DNA of 26,718 nt from Collinsella sp. UBA6357 (GCA_002437815.1 DJRP01000022.1:1-26718), one strand, 5' to 3'; positions 9,201-15,237 are shown, counted from the first letter of the stretch. The notes: generated by a model not told the origin, from the sequence alone. Translations and numbers: made by a program.

Positions 9201-11245
9201 TGGCCGGTCGTATCGTTATCGGCGAATTGCGCCCCCGAAAGATCGGTGACACCGCTGAATTTGATAGTTGCAATCCATGTCGAGCCCGCGATGCCGGCAG
9301 AGCGGTTTTGCGAAGCCCCGCCAATAGCGCTATCGCTGCTCAAAGTAAAATCGCGCACATCGAGCACATCGTTCATATCGATAACGCCCACGGCACCGCC
9401 GAAACGGCCGTTGCTTTGGCTCGCCGATACATCGCCTTTGCACGCAACGGAAACTCCGTTGAGCACAACGGCTACCGGTTGGACGACCGAAACAGTTTTA
9501 TCTCCCACGTAGCCCACAATGCCGCCCGCATAGCACAAGCCGCTCGCGTGCTCGAATTCGATTGCAGTTTTTGTTCCGTCGGAAGCCTTTTGGACAGTCA
9601 GCGCATGAAGAGACCCGTCCTCACCTTTGCTCGTAGCGAATACGTTGCCTGCGATGCCACCGTAACTGCCACGCGTATCAGCTGTGCTGTTTCCGTCATT
9701 GCCCGCAGTGAGTTTGCTCTTATATGTGCCGCCCTTGATGGTAACGTCGCCGTTGGTCACATCGAGCCGACCGAACAGCCCGCCGGCGCGCTTGGTGGCG
9801 CCAAGCTCGACGGGCGATGCCTCAAAGTCAAACGTTCCAGATTCGACGGTAAAGGGGCCCGCAAAAGATACGTCGCCGATCACGCCGCCCGAATAGGTGG
9901 AATTTGCCGATCCCACTTTAAGCGCGGGTTTGACTTTCGCATCGTCTCCAAACGCCAAATTCAAATCCGCTGCCTTGCCGATAAAGCCGCCGCTTGCATA
10001 GGCACCCTGGACGTCAAAGGCTGACAAATCGATCGATGTTTTCAGGATGATCGTCTCGTTCGTCGCCGAGCCGATCAAGCCACCCGCGCTGAACTGGGGA
10101 CCCGTTGCCTTAATCGTCGGGCTACCATCTGACAGGCCCTTGAATGCCTCGACCGTCAACGTACCGCCGTGCACCGTATTGGCAAGCAGGCCCGCGTCGT
10201 TTGCGTTCGAGCTGATAGCCACCGCTATCTCATTGTTGCCGGTGCCGTCGTACGCCGCAGCGAGCGTCATATCACCCTCTACCTCGCCAAGCAGCGGTGA
10301 GGTCAGCTTGGCGCCCGCTGCGGCAACTCCAACCTCAACGTCGAACGTTCCCTCTCTGCCAACAACCTTCGAGGCCGCGATCGGTTCGTTATCCGTCCCA
10401 GCCCAAACGATTTTCAGCTTGCCGTTATTCTTATTGAGCTCGATGCCGTTATAGAACGTATGGGACGTTTTGAATTCGACTTCCCCCGTATTATTTGCAA
10501 ACTTCGCAGTCCCCTTAAACGGAACATCCGCACTGCCAAGACCTTCAAATGAAACGCCAAGATCGGCTGCGGTCGTATCCCACGTGCTTTTGCCCGTGGA
10601 GTTCACTGAGATCGAGGCATCTTGATATACGGCTGGATCGGCATGGCTCAAAATCGCCAAGCCCTTCTCTCCTCCGAGCGTGACCGTTGTCGCCCTGGAT
10701 GATTCCTCTGCATATGTAGTGCTGCTACCGTCTCCACCAGCGCTCAGGGCATCCCCCAGCTCCTTGGCCGTCTTGTATTGAATAACCTCGGCCGCCGTTG
10801 CCGCATCCGCATCTTGGCTTTCTGCCTCATCTGCCGTCGCGTCATCGGTGGACGAGTCAGCCTGATCATCAGAGGCTTCTGCGCCATTGCTGCTGTCATC
10901 GTCACTGGCGGTATCACTGTTTGCCGTGTCATCAGTCTCAGCACTGCCAGACGCCGCGTTGTCGCCCGCATCGTCAGATGTGCCGCCCCCGACACCTGTC
11001 TCGTCATTATCCGTCGAGTTATTTTCCCCCTCAACGGTCTCAGTCTGTTCAAGGCTTTGCAGAGAGAAGTTCTTGGCTGCCTTCTGCACGGAGTGCGCGA
11101 TATCCTTCGAGACACAGGCGGCGGCAACAGCTCCATCCTCAAGCGCGTCAAGCTCCTGGGCAAACACCTCCGTCGACGGAGCCAACCCTTGGAACATCAT
11201 TATGGCGGTCAAGCTCGCGACTATAATGCGCTTCGCCGTTCTCAT
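245..11245 (-). CDS. Giant secreted GLUG-like repeat surface protein (3666 aa)
   Basis: This is a very large, probably secreted, adhesin-like protein. Residues 1-29 form a signal peptide (basic MRTAKR, hydrophobic core, likely cleavage after VFA). Residues 72-153 are an acidic D/S/T/A-rich low-complexity hinge. From about 390 to 2630 there are at least 20 GGxxG motifs (GGLIG, GGFVG, GGILG, GGIVG) embedded in beta-rich, Asn/Ser/Thr-rich sequence, as in GLUG-motif or beta-helix surface proteins. A non-repetitive C-terminal part (about 2870-3666) resembles stacked extracellular beta domains. The C-terminus (TKIKTSGIDHK) has no LPXTG motif, membrane helix or charged tail, so anchoring must be non-covalent or through partners. 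The start has GAGG nine bases upstream. It is last in a four-gene operon, 51 bp after the 311-aa gene. The repeat class is recognised; the ligand and function are unknown. Confidence 0.93.
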   Translation of the reverse strand: MRTAKRIIVASLTAIMMFQGLAPSTEVFAQELDALEDGAVAAACVSKDIAHSVQKAAKNFSLQSLEQTETVEGENNSTDNDETGVGGGTSDDAGDNAASGSAETDDTANSDTASDDDSSNGAEASDDQADSSTDDATADEAESQDADAATAAEVIQYKTAKELGDALSAGGDGSSTTYAEESSRATTVTLGGEKGLAILSHADPAVYQDASISVNSTGKSTWDTTAADLGVSFEGLGSADVPFKGTAKFANNTGEVEFKTSHTFYNGIELNKNNGKLKIVWAGTDNEPIAASKVVGREGTFDVEVGVAAAGAKLTSPLLGEVEGDMTLAAAYDGTGNNEIAVAISSNANDAGLLANTVHGGTLTVEAFKGLSDGSPTIKATGPQFSAGGLIGSATNETIILKTSIDLSAFDVQGAYASGGFIGKAADLNLAFGDDAKVKPALKVGSANSTYSGGVIGDVSFAGPFTVESGTFDFEASPVELGATKRAGGLFGRLDVTNGDVTIKGGTYKSKLTAGNDGNSTADTRGSYGGIAGNVFATSKGEDGSLHALTVQKASDGTKTAIEFEHASGLCYAGGIVGYVGDKTVSVVQPVAVVLNGVSVACKGDVSASQSNGRFGGAVGVIDMNDVLDVRDFTLSSDSAIGGASQNRSAGIAGSTWIATIKFSGVTDLSGAQFADNDTTGQLVNENYNSLIFASGSGSNGSVSSDGSATGWTLKRSNAASKTDDIATYGEVVRLGNGLSGGLLTLDSTTHVLTKADSLAFTNNSISLSNADDFAKLAITWQTNGFYSMVTGVEHIADDAGNGLGSLPSSTISVTSTINLSGTGLTGISKDRVPPTNLWEGSIESSQLFSGTLTGGGAINLAVGEPYGMRGDSAIENGDTSDGDGKIYRHGRLGLFNGVTSDMKTAGNVTIGGTMRFENGTDIDAGPLAAQVAGTGAVTVSKVTCSTKINFDSAATGKILNVGGIFGSVADACTLTLGDDVKAQAAIANTSNAADIRVGELAGYVTGDKASNINVSGLEVGADSQHSDIEIGNSNNAKALVGGLIGFIQQGSAKKNVSITGLSYKDFSMSVGTNGDPRNGAGGLLGYSWGNAIVTIGGDSNSSDNNYAIKTDNATVTANSATEFGGLLYVMSGHLIIQNYALDFSGASLSAASATSFGVLLARGAKEEKAGTFGGEGSKTYAGLYLEDKTPWDEAYRVKKNENQKLQISAKSDVKYFDEWIANVTKASQEKDGTPNDNDWNTVVSLHTQTDALDMSGNTDADNSYKNRTEFGGRHPTNSMTRYYYNLDRCWEASKSVFEGSPYNLSTPEALMIWNVCCYAPDEIKAYIAPSKQKFSRDRAVVIGGTDKTSNEIDLTGYSYYPTNNTCKITIQNTKVTFAYSKIKDEQASNKSNTEATQHANMHAALIRAFAGDAGKTLSVSDVTLAGSTGIMVNDNSSGSGTSVSGALVCRSAYGTNNKTASVATISIDGLTLEGLVVDGANGVDDKKNPKVAPLLINDLSLAVTLNVKNLSVKEGSYIKEDGSTATAASSLFGNLGGSKTTNTLVNATLSNNVSVPSAKGATIFTRASFFESFGYGTNQSGSASYTFNEGEQVTYGAEIDSNGEYDNKQLWYYNAGGYGVPTGPGLVSDGDIEANPTNPQYPTKYLPYVKVGKSGTCYHEMKVNQRPANLLEGCGTYSDPYAVKTEYELVTLTNYINDENISDIDEWQVTITSNQDSVCERRQDASDKSTEVTYQYDLKSKTWKKVDDASVTLSNEVMHRYLQSAYYSIEPADDSNEIDVDANTFNGFGSLANPFRGVIVGNLKKGADKVSTINIKLADDGSQNKKASYGLIRYSYGSVVRQLKVTYGGGTNQIAYANKDTNSGTPGAFFGGVIGCIMGGDNIIDGVPVSGGTVSSSGDKAHLVPIGGYVGAICGGGVIFRNFGGSNNWRSATKDIGSLYNNPYVGRVVDGYAFSEDCEVDNGDANYKIMKLDDSYRGQITTSGTEMAYSWPVDDNQHDGAATVEVKSAMGLLILSAIINSGAAAGAAHTDAANDNGTYRGSRAYEGCSFKPDVLGSKTYLFGNEQFGKVRNATYEDVGKTGSEDAKTAKNDDEKAPGNQKYQGPLDGTDEQANDGQVNSPYLVKKYADWATGYICATGITGIQLKLTGDSYDMSSFGPAYQGLSGRYYSNACVTSNGVKERKYITPSIACIDGTTASGSSASITVANNYKEYTDDDYRASGVGALFNNIAFTSADYVGSTIKENDEAQVRNLTFKSCSLSISYIGKDGELQTKQDGDTVQVGIGCLSGVTSNLNRQESQGVYKNVVIDNCTVTGGASAGGLIGSVGYMGLASDKSSRMVAAVGGDADAAQAPVKLIDCLYKDSTISAEANAGGFVGKLQRTTFSVDVNTENQSNAQRASGESVNLVGENSTVRGTSVWAANKEACAVGGLLGLTAAEVKIGESTNTDNPVTLHDVVVTTDLTDGSNFANTRGLGGIVGRAENSASIKHVAFESSKNASAESPIYVGSIRAAGQTATRYRYVGGMVGYGSENLTFDDCNVSKVRIAAYECSGGIAGMIASGKTFTANGVKVGAIQVDGAYSGGILGQSGENSSTVVSISNSTVSNSSFKTKQCYWADHPDGRHTYSGGILGDTKGTIKLSNILVSKNEFTDQGTNYFYQGQLFGDVAPGDIEGIYVSGLNVQLEQDKTNSNVPGLMHYRIPASVTDVNKKCYFAFADYNDVSIKNDKAGHYSGDGSDLYNDDDASVAVASANPYITTNPVSGMEVKASSSSDAKKLFGDGMAIDTAATIQDDVEKAKKSELTTGGYAYTNIGGCDGSGNYQSTNSYDSSSKSTFNDSNAENSKKVAKDKNFNVLVVPGNDTAAATKTVTNYLNLVTNGGFSDARKLNPKSSGSSFVTARAEVFKLIDSREFVKDEEASKNSAFSVVNNGTDSMSFHTSSDWDNGKGRFTLLTVTFHDGAGHTYKVQVPIVVKRMLEINFSATYTYGSSFNASKFKDDSKKFNDQDYAGYKDHVLVSSGEAMTGYLTWTYNKANDKKTEYGWNTHLANGGSMGPLNKTIQFEGTAGGMPAGTQLTLVDVAHDNRYYTYTVKNGAASSVRLSDFTHGKDDSYEELWLSEIMGVAASDSNTTGAWIQMTDDEVDAHRKSGDLATYAGAKIGSKYYCTADKKPNEKNRYTLTVPNEDPKSESFYLIVRTPSVSNAVNGTTTTSVSAGVNTHINKVWPDKDCTYDTGTNTASTYSINSSYTQALGDNNSVGSKQMAANALPSEVLLDVTDTITFDKNQQYNDKDSLYFQFESSLVNYGEGNTGATGYPSGTTGTVNFYVKVDDKPYKWEEGEWKPAAEKEAAVPAITLPDDGKDLAIPLATKLGSTYVPVDLKDLRKLASDAAVDGATPTICITVKSDDMKMSYNACQMGISANPSSAEAGKLAKWTQTSYRGCLSTNADTLAVSNMTATHSGNMQYYRLGNDGRSTISLEAYSKAQLGINVDDLDPEESKSKTSSINLTAKYDFTGLHDGGAKLAKGTTVTYTFSLEQRQDDGTYAPVTDDLSKYISSISSDKLGTIIPSGNAVVFTDAKQSSTDKFKTQSKFEPELLTDQFTVKVNNDIEERGLTYANYRIVLTTCLSGNGAEDYPDNAQLLTGYNEKHSDYVTYTITKIKTSGIDHK

Positions 11246-11270
11246 CTACTCGTACCTCGTTCTATCTCCA

Positions 11271-11289
11271 TGCCCCTACTGTCGGGGCC
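11271..11289 (-). other. Short GC hairpin between the 311-aa gene and the giant gene
   Basis: The 51-bp gap contains GCCCC (11272-11276) and GGGGC (11284-11288) around a 7-nt loop. No T-run follows, so it is unlikely to stop transcription fully. It might lower expression of the distal giant gene or protect an mRNA end. The pairing is seen; the role is a guess. Confidence 0.35.
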
Positions 11290-11296
11290 GCGTATT

Positions 11297-12232
11297 CTAG
11301 TTGGCGCCCGTGCACGTCACATCTATGTCGCCCCACCTGCTCGGCTTTGTCGAACCGTCCGCGCGAAAGAAATTGACAATCTCCGAGCCCGGCTCCATGT
11401 AAAACGTTACGGAGCTCTTGCCACTGTCCGTCGTTTTCTGAGGATGCTCCGTCGAATCGGCTGCCTTGATGTGGTTGCGGTAAAAATAGGGGTCGATTTC
11501 CACTCCGGAACCCCACGTAAGCGTGACCAGCGAACCCTTGCCGGTCACGGTCACGCGATAATCGTATGCATCAAAGGAACTGGCAGAAGAGGCTTTGTTG
11601 ACCCACTCCCCCGTGACCTGCGCACTGGTCACGGTCGCGCGTTTACCCGGCACGACTTTCGCAGCCAAAAAGGCAAGGTTGGTGCCTGGGCTTTCGCCGT
11701 CAACAACATCCGCCCTAATCGTAAAAGCGAGATCTTGGCTGTTGAGATATTTCCCGGCAAAGGCAATCGTGTAGATCTTTACCGTCGGCGTGTAACCCGG
11801 GAAGGAGACAGCCTCTTGCGCACCAGATTCAATGGTGTCGTCGGGACTGATGGTCCAACCATCTTGCGCCCCTTTAGTGCCGGCTCCCGTCGCCGTGACG
11901 CTCAAACGAACCTTGACATCTTTATTGTTTACAACGTTTTGGTCATCGAGCAAACAGTTATAAATCTTGAAGGTAAACGAGCAGGTGCCCTCGGTCGCGT
12001 CCCCGGTCGAATCCACGACAACCGGCTTTGAAGCAATCGCTCCGCCCACCGTTTGAGACGGTTCGAGCAGGTCGGACGCAAAGAGAGCCTGGGACGTGCC
12101 AGTTGCGGCGACCGCCTTGAGAAACGAGCTGCCCGTATATGCGGAATACGTCAGATAGATTCCCGTCACCAGTGCAACGGTACACAGCAAGATGGCAGCC
12201 ACCCATAGGCGTTTACTTGTTTTCTTTTCCAT
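11297..12232 (-). CDS. Single-pass surface protein, TasA/camelysin-like type (311 aa)
   Basis: A short basic N-terminus (MEKKTSKR) precedes one hydrophobic segment at about residues 8-26. This is followed by YSAYTGSSF and a roughly 280-residue extracellular region rich in beta-prone sequence. The arrangement, with helix, aromatic-rich stretch and then beta domain, resembles SipW-dependent fibre subunits of the TasA/camelysin type. That resemblance is weak and from memory. There is no lipobox, sortase motif or prepilin cleavage motif. The ATG has GGAGG six bases upstream. It lies 19 bp after the 247-aa gene and 51 bp before the giant gene, so it is almost certainly co-transcribed with both. 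The product could be a fibre subunit, or a membrane tether for the giant protein. Exact function unknown. Confidence 0.85.
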   Translation of the reverse strand: MEKKTSKRLWVAAILLCTVALVTGIYLTYSAYTGSSFLKAVAATGTSQALFASDLLEPSQTVGGAIASKPVVVDSTGDATEGTCSFTFKIYNCLLDDQNVVNNKDVKVRLSVTATGAGTKGAQDGWTISPDDTIESGAQEAVSFPGYTPTVKIYTIAFAGKYLNSQDLAFTIRADVVDGESPGTNLAFLAAKVVPGKRATVTSAQVTGEWVNKASSASSFDAYDYRVTVTGKGSLVTLTWGSGVEIDPYFYRNHIKAADSTEHPQKTTDSGKSSVTFYMEPGSEIVNFFRADGSTKPSRWGDIDVTCTGAN

Positions 12233-12251
12233 AGGGCCCCTCCCCTCGTTA

Positions 12252-12995
12252 CTAGCCGTTTCGTGCGATGAGATACAAGACGTCGGTTTCCTTGACGTTT
12301 GGTTTGGTCTTCCACGTGCATTCGATGATGAAATTGGTCACGTCAGCGGGATTGCCGTCAGAAGACTTATCGAGCAGACTCTCGTCAATCTTCTTGTAGC
12401 GATACAACGGGCGCGCGTTCTTTTGAACCTTATCCTCATGGCCCTCAAACGGATCGTTCTCGGCAAGCACCCCACCCAACGACGGGTCACTGGAATTAGG
12501 ATTGACGGTCGCGAACTCCGTCACTTCGTCGCCTATCTCCCACGAGTAGGTTGTAAGCCCCACCTGACCGGCAATCGTCGCGACGCTGGCAGGTGCCTTA
12601 GTATCGGCAACCTTATAAACATGGACCTGGAGGCCGCTGATGTTGGTCGTGTTGGCGATCATCAACTCAAATTCCTGACCGCCGCTCCTAACGCAGAACC
12701 CACGACTGATCGTCGCCGTACCCGCATCATCGATTGCGATCGAGTCCTTTTGATCTTTGTCATATACCAAATCGATGCGCTCGATCGCCGTCTCGCCCGG
12801 CCCTAAGATCTTGAGCTGGGCCGGCACCTGTATCTTACCGACTGTCGACAGACTCTGATTGTTTACGAACCACATGAGCGAGAGTCCGATGATCAGAACG
12901 ATGACGGCAATCAAGGCAAAGATGGCCAGCAAGCGATACCGGTTATCGCTCGCCCACGCCTTTACCTTGTCCAAACGCATCTGCTGATCTTCCAT
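12252..12995 (-). CDS. Single-pass surface protein with WFxNN motif (247 aa)
   Basis: About 20 hydrophilic residues come first, then a membrane helix (about 21-42), then MWFVNNQSLSTVGKIQVP at the outer face and a beta-rich extracellular domain of about 190 residues. The WF-x-x-N block just after the helix is shared with the 340-aa protein encoded upstream (AWFAANNRVGATGSG), so the two look like diverged paralogues. Such helix-WF-N starts are common in uncharacterised surface proteins of Gram-positive gut bacteria and have been compared to TasA-like subunits (recalled, not tested). The ATG has GAGG seven bases upstream, inside the end of the preceding gene, and only 2 bp separate the two genes. 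Tight coupling suggests fixed stoichiometry. No enzymatic motif is visible. Confidence 0.85.
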   Translation of the reverse strand: MEDQQMRLDKVKAWASDNRYRLLAIFALIAVIVLIIGLSLMWFVNNQSLSTVGKIQVPAQLKILGPGETAIERIDLVYDKDQKDSIAIDDAGTATISRGFCVRSGGQEFELMIANTTNISGLQVHVYKVADTKAPASVATIAGQVGLTTYSWEIGDEVTEFATVNPNSSDPSLGGVLAENDPFEGHEDKVQKNARPLYRYKKIDESLLDKSSDGNPADVTNFIIECTWKTKPNVKETDVLYLIARNG

Positions 12996-12997
12996 CT

Positions 12998-14020
12998 TTA
13001 GGCCTCATTTGCGGATATCTTAAGTTGCAGGTATTTCACGTTATTACCGAGGTACTCATCGGCGTTGTTATAGAGCTCTGCAGCGGTTTCGATTTCATTC
13101 GATGACATTTGGGAGCTGACCTTGACGAAACTTTGCCCATCAACGGTTCCGAAATAGTAATGCGAAGGATCCTCTGTCGTGGGCGTTTTGTTCATATCCG
13201 CAATCAACTGATTGTAATCGTCTCCAACGCTCGCAAACAGATTCTTGTAATACCCGACGTTTCCCGTGAGCACGTAGTTTTGAAAGTACTCGGGCCATAC
13301 CCAATAGATAGTCTTGGTGACAGGCTTCATATCTTCGAACTCTTTGCTCGCAATCTCGAACTGCCCATTTTTGATACGCTGCGCGTAGTAGCCGTTGTCG
13401 CAGCTCTGAAACATGAGCAAATGACCGGACAACAGATTAAGCAGCGTTTCCCCGTCGGCGCCTCGAGCGGTTTTGATGACGCGCGAGATATCGATCTCAA
13501 TCTTTCCAAGGTTTGTCACGAGCGGCGTCACCGTAAAGCTGATCTGCCCGCGCGCTCCGGGATGAAGCGAGTCCGTGCCATCGGTGTTATTCAGGTTTGA
13601 GCTCGGCGTCACCAGAAGCGATGTTCCGTCGGCCGTGGTCTCAGTCGAATCGGAAGCCGTAGCCTCGGTTTCAGGGTTGGGCACAATGTCATTTTCGTAG
13701 GCGCCGGCGCTTCCCGTCTCACCCGTCCCAACGTACGATTCGAGCGTAAAACGCGGTCCCTTTGCCGAAATTCCGCTCCCCGTCGCCCCCACCCGGTTGT
13801 TTGCGGCAAACCACGCCAGGCAGGCGAAGATGATCACGATGGCGGCGAGGATAAAGATGCCACTGACCAAAAAGTCTTTCCAAAAGTCCTTGAGCGTCTT
13901 GACGTGCTCGTCGGCAACCTGGCGATACTCGACCGCCGCCTGGGACGACACCGCGGCATCGAGCTGCGCCGTGACGTCGCTCGGCTGCATCTGGTCGCTA
14001 TGTCCGTCCATGCTGCTCAT
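12998..14020 (-). CDS. Single-pass surface protein with WFxxNN motif, first gene of the operon (340 aa)
   Basis: The protein has a cytoplasmic N-terminal segment of about 50 polar residues, a membrane helix at about 51-69, then AWFAANNRVGATGSG and a large extracellular region. That region includes an acidic, Thr/Ser-rich stretch (about 107-155) and an aromatic block YWVWPEYFQNYV (239-250) of a kind seen in related uncharacterised surface proteins. The reading frame is open back to 14170, but the added 50 residues look non-coding (Cys/Arg/Trp-rich). A likely promoter also lies inside that stretch, so the ATG at 14020 is preferred. Its ribosome site (CAGGG) is weak, and 14011 is an alternative. 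It leads the operon whose next members are the 247-aa, 311-aa and giant proteins. Likely surface assembly component; function not established. Confidence 0.82.
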   Translation of the reverse strand: MSSMDGHSDQMQPSDVTAQLDAAVSSQAAVEYRQVADEHVKTLKDFWKDFLVSGIFILAAIVIIFACLAWFAANNRVGATGSGISAKGPRFTLESYVGTGETGSAGAYENDIVPNPETEATASDSTETTADGTSLLVTPSSNLNNTDGTDSLHPGARGQISFTVTPLVTNLGKIEIDISRVIKTARGADGETLLNLLSGHLLMFQSCDNGYYAQRIKNGQFEIASKEFEDMKPVTKTIYWVWPEYFQNYVLTGNVGYYKNLFASVGDDYNQLIADMNKTPTTEDPSHYYFGTVDGQSFVKVSSQMSSNEIETAAELYNNADEYLGNNVKYLQLKISANEA

Positions 14021-14117
14021 CGGTCGTGTTCGCCCTGGCTGCGGGCGTCCTTCCCCTCGCGTGCTCGTGGTTTGATCTCCAGCGTCCAAAGGCACATATT
14101 CCGGCAGAATACGACAC

Positions 14118-14145
14118 CATATAGACGCTACAAGAATACCATCAA
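14118..14145 (-). promoter_or_regulatory. Candidate promoter of the surface operon
   Basis: On the minus strand, TTGATG (14140-14145) and TATATG (14118-14123) are separated by 16 bp, a fair match to a housekeeping sigma promoter. Transcription would start near 14111, giving an untranslated leader of about 90 nt before the ATG at 14020. It lies downstream of the repeat element at 14172-14190. Prediction by eye only. Confidence 0.45.
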
Positions 14146-14171
14146 GCCGCAGGTCACAGCCACATTCCATG

Positions 14172-14190
14172 CCTTAACCTTGGCTTAAGA
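14172..14190 (-). promoter_or_regulatory. CTTAA direct-repeat element, copy 1 (candidate OmpR/PhoB-type operator)
   Basis: The plus strand reads CCTTAACCTTGGCTTAAGA, with two CTTAA units 11 bp apart, the usual spacing for tandem binding of OmpR/PhoB-family regulators. It is 151 nt upstream of the 340-aa gene start. Fifteen of 19 positions match the element at 20892-20910 upstream of the response regulator gene. It also lies about 95 bp upstream of the divergent DUF3990 gene, so it could act on either side. The role is inferred. Confidence 0.4.
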
Positions 14191-14283
14191 ACCCGTCACC
14201 GTAACGAAGGAATATGGCAAGGAGGTTCCAAATCGAGGGGCATGGTACTCTGTTACTTAGAAGCTAATGGAAAGAAGGTGTCC

Positions 14284-14760
14284 ATGAGGCTGTATCACGG
14301 TAGCAATATGGTTGTCGACACTCCCCGCCTATTTAAGACGGATCGGCGTGTCGATTTTGGACCCGGCTTCTATCTCACAAGCAGTGAAGAACAAGCAAGC
14401 AAATGGGCCAGGGTGGTAACACGTCGTCGCCGTGACGGAGTGCCGACCATATCTGTGTTTGAGTTTCCTTCACCTTATCCCGAGAATCTTGATATCCTCG
14501 CCTTTGAGGCCCCAACGATCGACTGGTTACGTTTTGTAGGAGCCAATCGTAGCGGCACCGAGACCGATAACCACGACCTGGTTGTCGGACCCGTTGCGAA
14601 CGACAACACGATGCCGACCCTCAGGCTCTACTTTGGCGGCATTTACACGGAAGAGGAAACAATAACGAGGCTATTGCCGCAAAAGCTCCATGACCAGTTT
14701 GCATTCAGGACGCAGCGTGCTCTTGATGAGCTTGTCTTTATCGAAGGAGTTAAACTGTGA
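14284..14760 (+). CDS. DUF3990 protein, ADP-ribosyltransferase-like (158 aa), probable toxin
   Basis: The N-terminus LYHGSN (His5) and the block DFGPGFYLTSS (24-34, Tyr30) match the first two active-site regions of ART/PARP-fold enzymes. NHDLVVGPVANDN (96-108) and DQFAFRT (137-143) are further conserved blocks of the DUF3990 family as I recall it. Such proteins are thought to transfer ADP-ribose from NAD+ to an unidentified target and often appear in toxin-antitoxin or defence cassettes. The frame opens at 14242, but that ATG has a poor ribosome site. The ATG at 14284 follows AAGGTG and gives the usual family N-terminus. The stop overlaps the GTG start of the next gene (GTGA). Base composition is AT-rich compared with the flanking housekeeping genes, which suggests transfer. 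Family assignment is good; toxicity is inferred. Confidence 0.88.
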   Translation: MRLYHGSNMVVDTPRLFKTDRRVDFGPGFYLTSSEEQASKWARVVTRRRRDGVPTISVFEFPSPYPENLDILAFEAPTIDWLRFVGANRSGTETDNHDLVVGPVANDNTMPTLRLYFGGIYTEEETITRLLPQKLHDQFAFRTQRALDELVFIEGVKL

Positions 14761-15011
14761 AAGAAATGCAGGCAGACATAAATGCCTTTTATGATGAGCA
14801 GGTTGTCATCATGATTTCCGAAAAATACAACATGACTCAAAAGGACGCCCTGATGGCATATCTTTCCTCGGAAACCTATGCCATGTTTTGTGACCCGCAG
14901 CTCGAAATGCTCAGCATCCCGCCTATCGGTATTTTTGATATGTGGGAAAACGAACGCGTCACAGGAGATCCTCGAAATTCCCTTTATATCGGAAGGGATA
15001 ATCATGTCTAA
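14757..15011 (+). CDS. Small protein of the DUF3990/DUF3791 cassette (84 aa), candidate antitoxin or adaptor
   Basis: This starts with GTG, with AAGGAG seven bases upstream and a 4-nt GTGA overlap with the preceding stop, so translation is coupled. The protein has a helical N-terminal half (VVIMISEKYNMTQKDALMAY) and a characteristic C-terminal block, GIFDMWENERVTGDPRNSLY. I recall that block from small proteins regularly encoded between DUF3990 and DUF3791 genes. No signal peptide, membrane helix or classical DNA-binding motif is obvious. As the partner of an ART-like protein it may neutralise it or guide it to a target. This is inference from gene order. Composition is AT-rich (14821-14880 has 25 G/C in 60). 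Confidence 0.85.
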   Translation: MKEMQADINAFYDEQVVIMISEKYNMTQKDALMAYLSSETYAMFCDPQLEMLSIPPIGIFDMWENERVTGDPRNSLYIGRDNHV

Positions 15012-15213
15012 AGAAATGAGTTTTTTCATTTACCTGCTCGAAGCCTATGCGCAATACAAAAACAAACCGACTCCGAAAGTACTTAGCGAATGGAACGATA
15101 AGGACATCACCGATTTTATCTATGACAACTACTGGATCTATCACACCGAAGCAATCGAAAACGCTTATGCGGACATTGACAGCCTTCTAGCAACGGGAAA
15201 GCCGGCTTATTAG
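15004..15213 (+). CDS. DUF3791-like small protein (69 aa)
   Basis: A small, mainly helical acidic protein: FFIYLLEAYAQYKNKP at the start, then VLSEWNDKDITDFIYDNYW, then HTEAIENAYADIDSLL. The pattern of a helix, a 'D-x-x-x-F/L-I-x-D-x-Y' segment and a closing 'DI' helix fits DUF3791 family members. The ATG overlaps the preceding gene by 8 nt and has GAAGGG about seven bases upstream. It is the last gene of the cassette; family members are usually found next to DUF3990 genes and are suspected antitoxins. Which of the two small proteins would neutralise the ART-like protein cannot be told from sequence. Confidence 0.82.
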   Translation: MSKEMSFFIYLLEAYAQYKNKPTPKVLSEWNDKDITDFIYDNYWIYHTEAIENAYADIDSLLATGKPAY

Positions 15214-15237
15214 AGTCAATCGCGCCTTGCGTGCTGC

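Noticed and set aside
10778..12031. Plus-strand open frame of 417 codons spanning the gap between the giant and 311-aa genes
   Set aside because: Antisense to two well-supported genes with signal or membrane segments and good ribosome sites on the other strand; no recognisable domain.
14021..14170. N-terminal extension of the 340-aa surface protein by 50 residues
   Set aside because: The added sequence is unlike a protein start and contains the likely promoter; the ATG at 14020 gives a sensible polar N-terminus before the helix.
14219..14225. Perfect AAGGAGG ribosome-site-like sequence upstream of the DUF3990 gene
   Set aside because: No ATG, GTG or TTG lies 5-10 nt downstream; the nearest ATG (14242) is 16 nt away, and the family-consistent start at 14284 has its own site.
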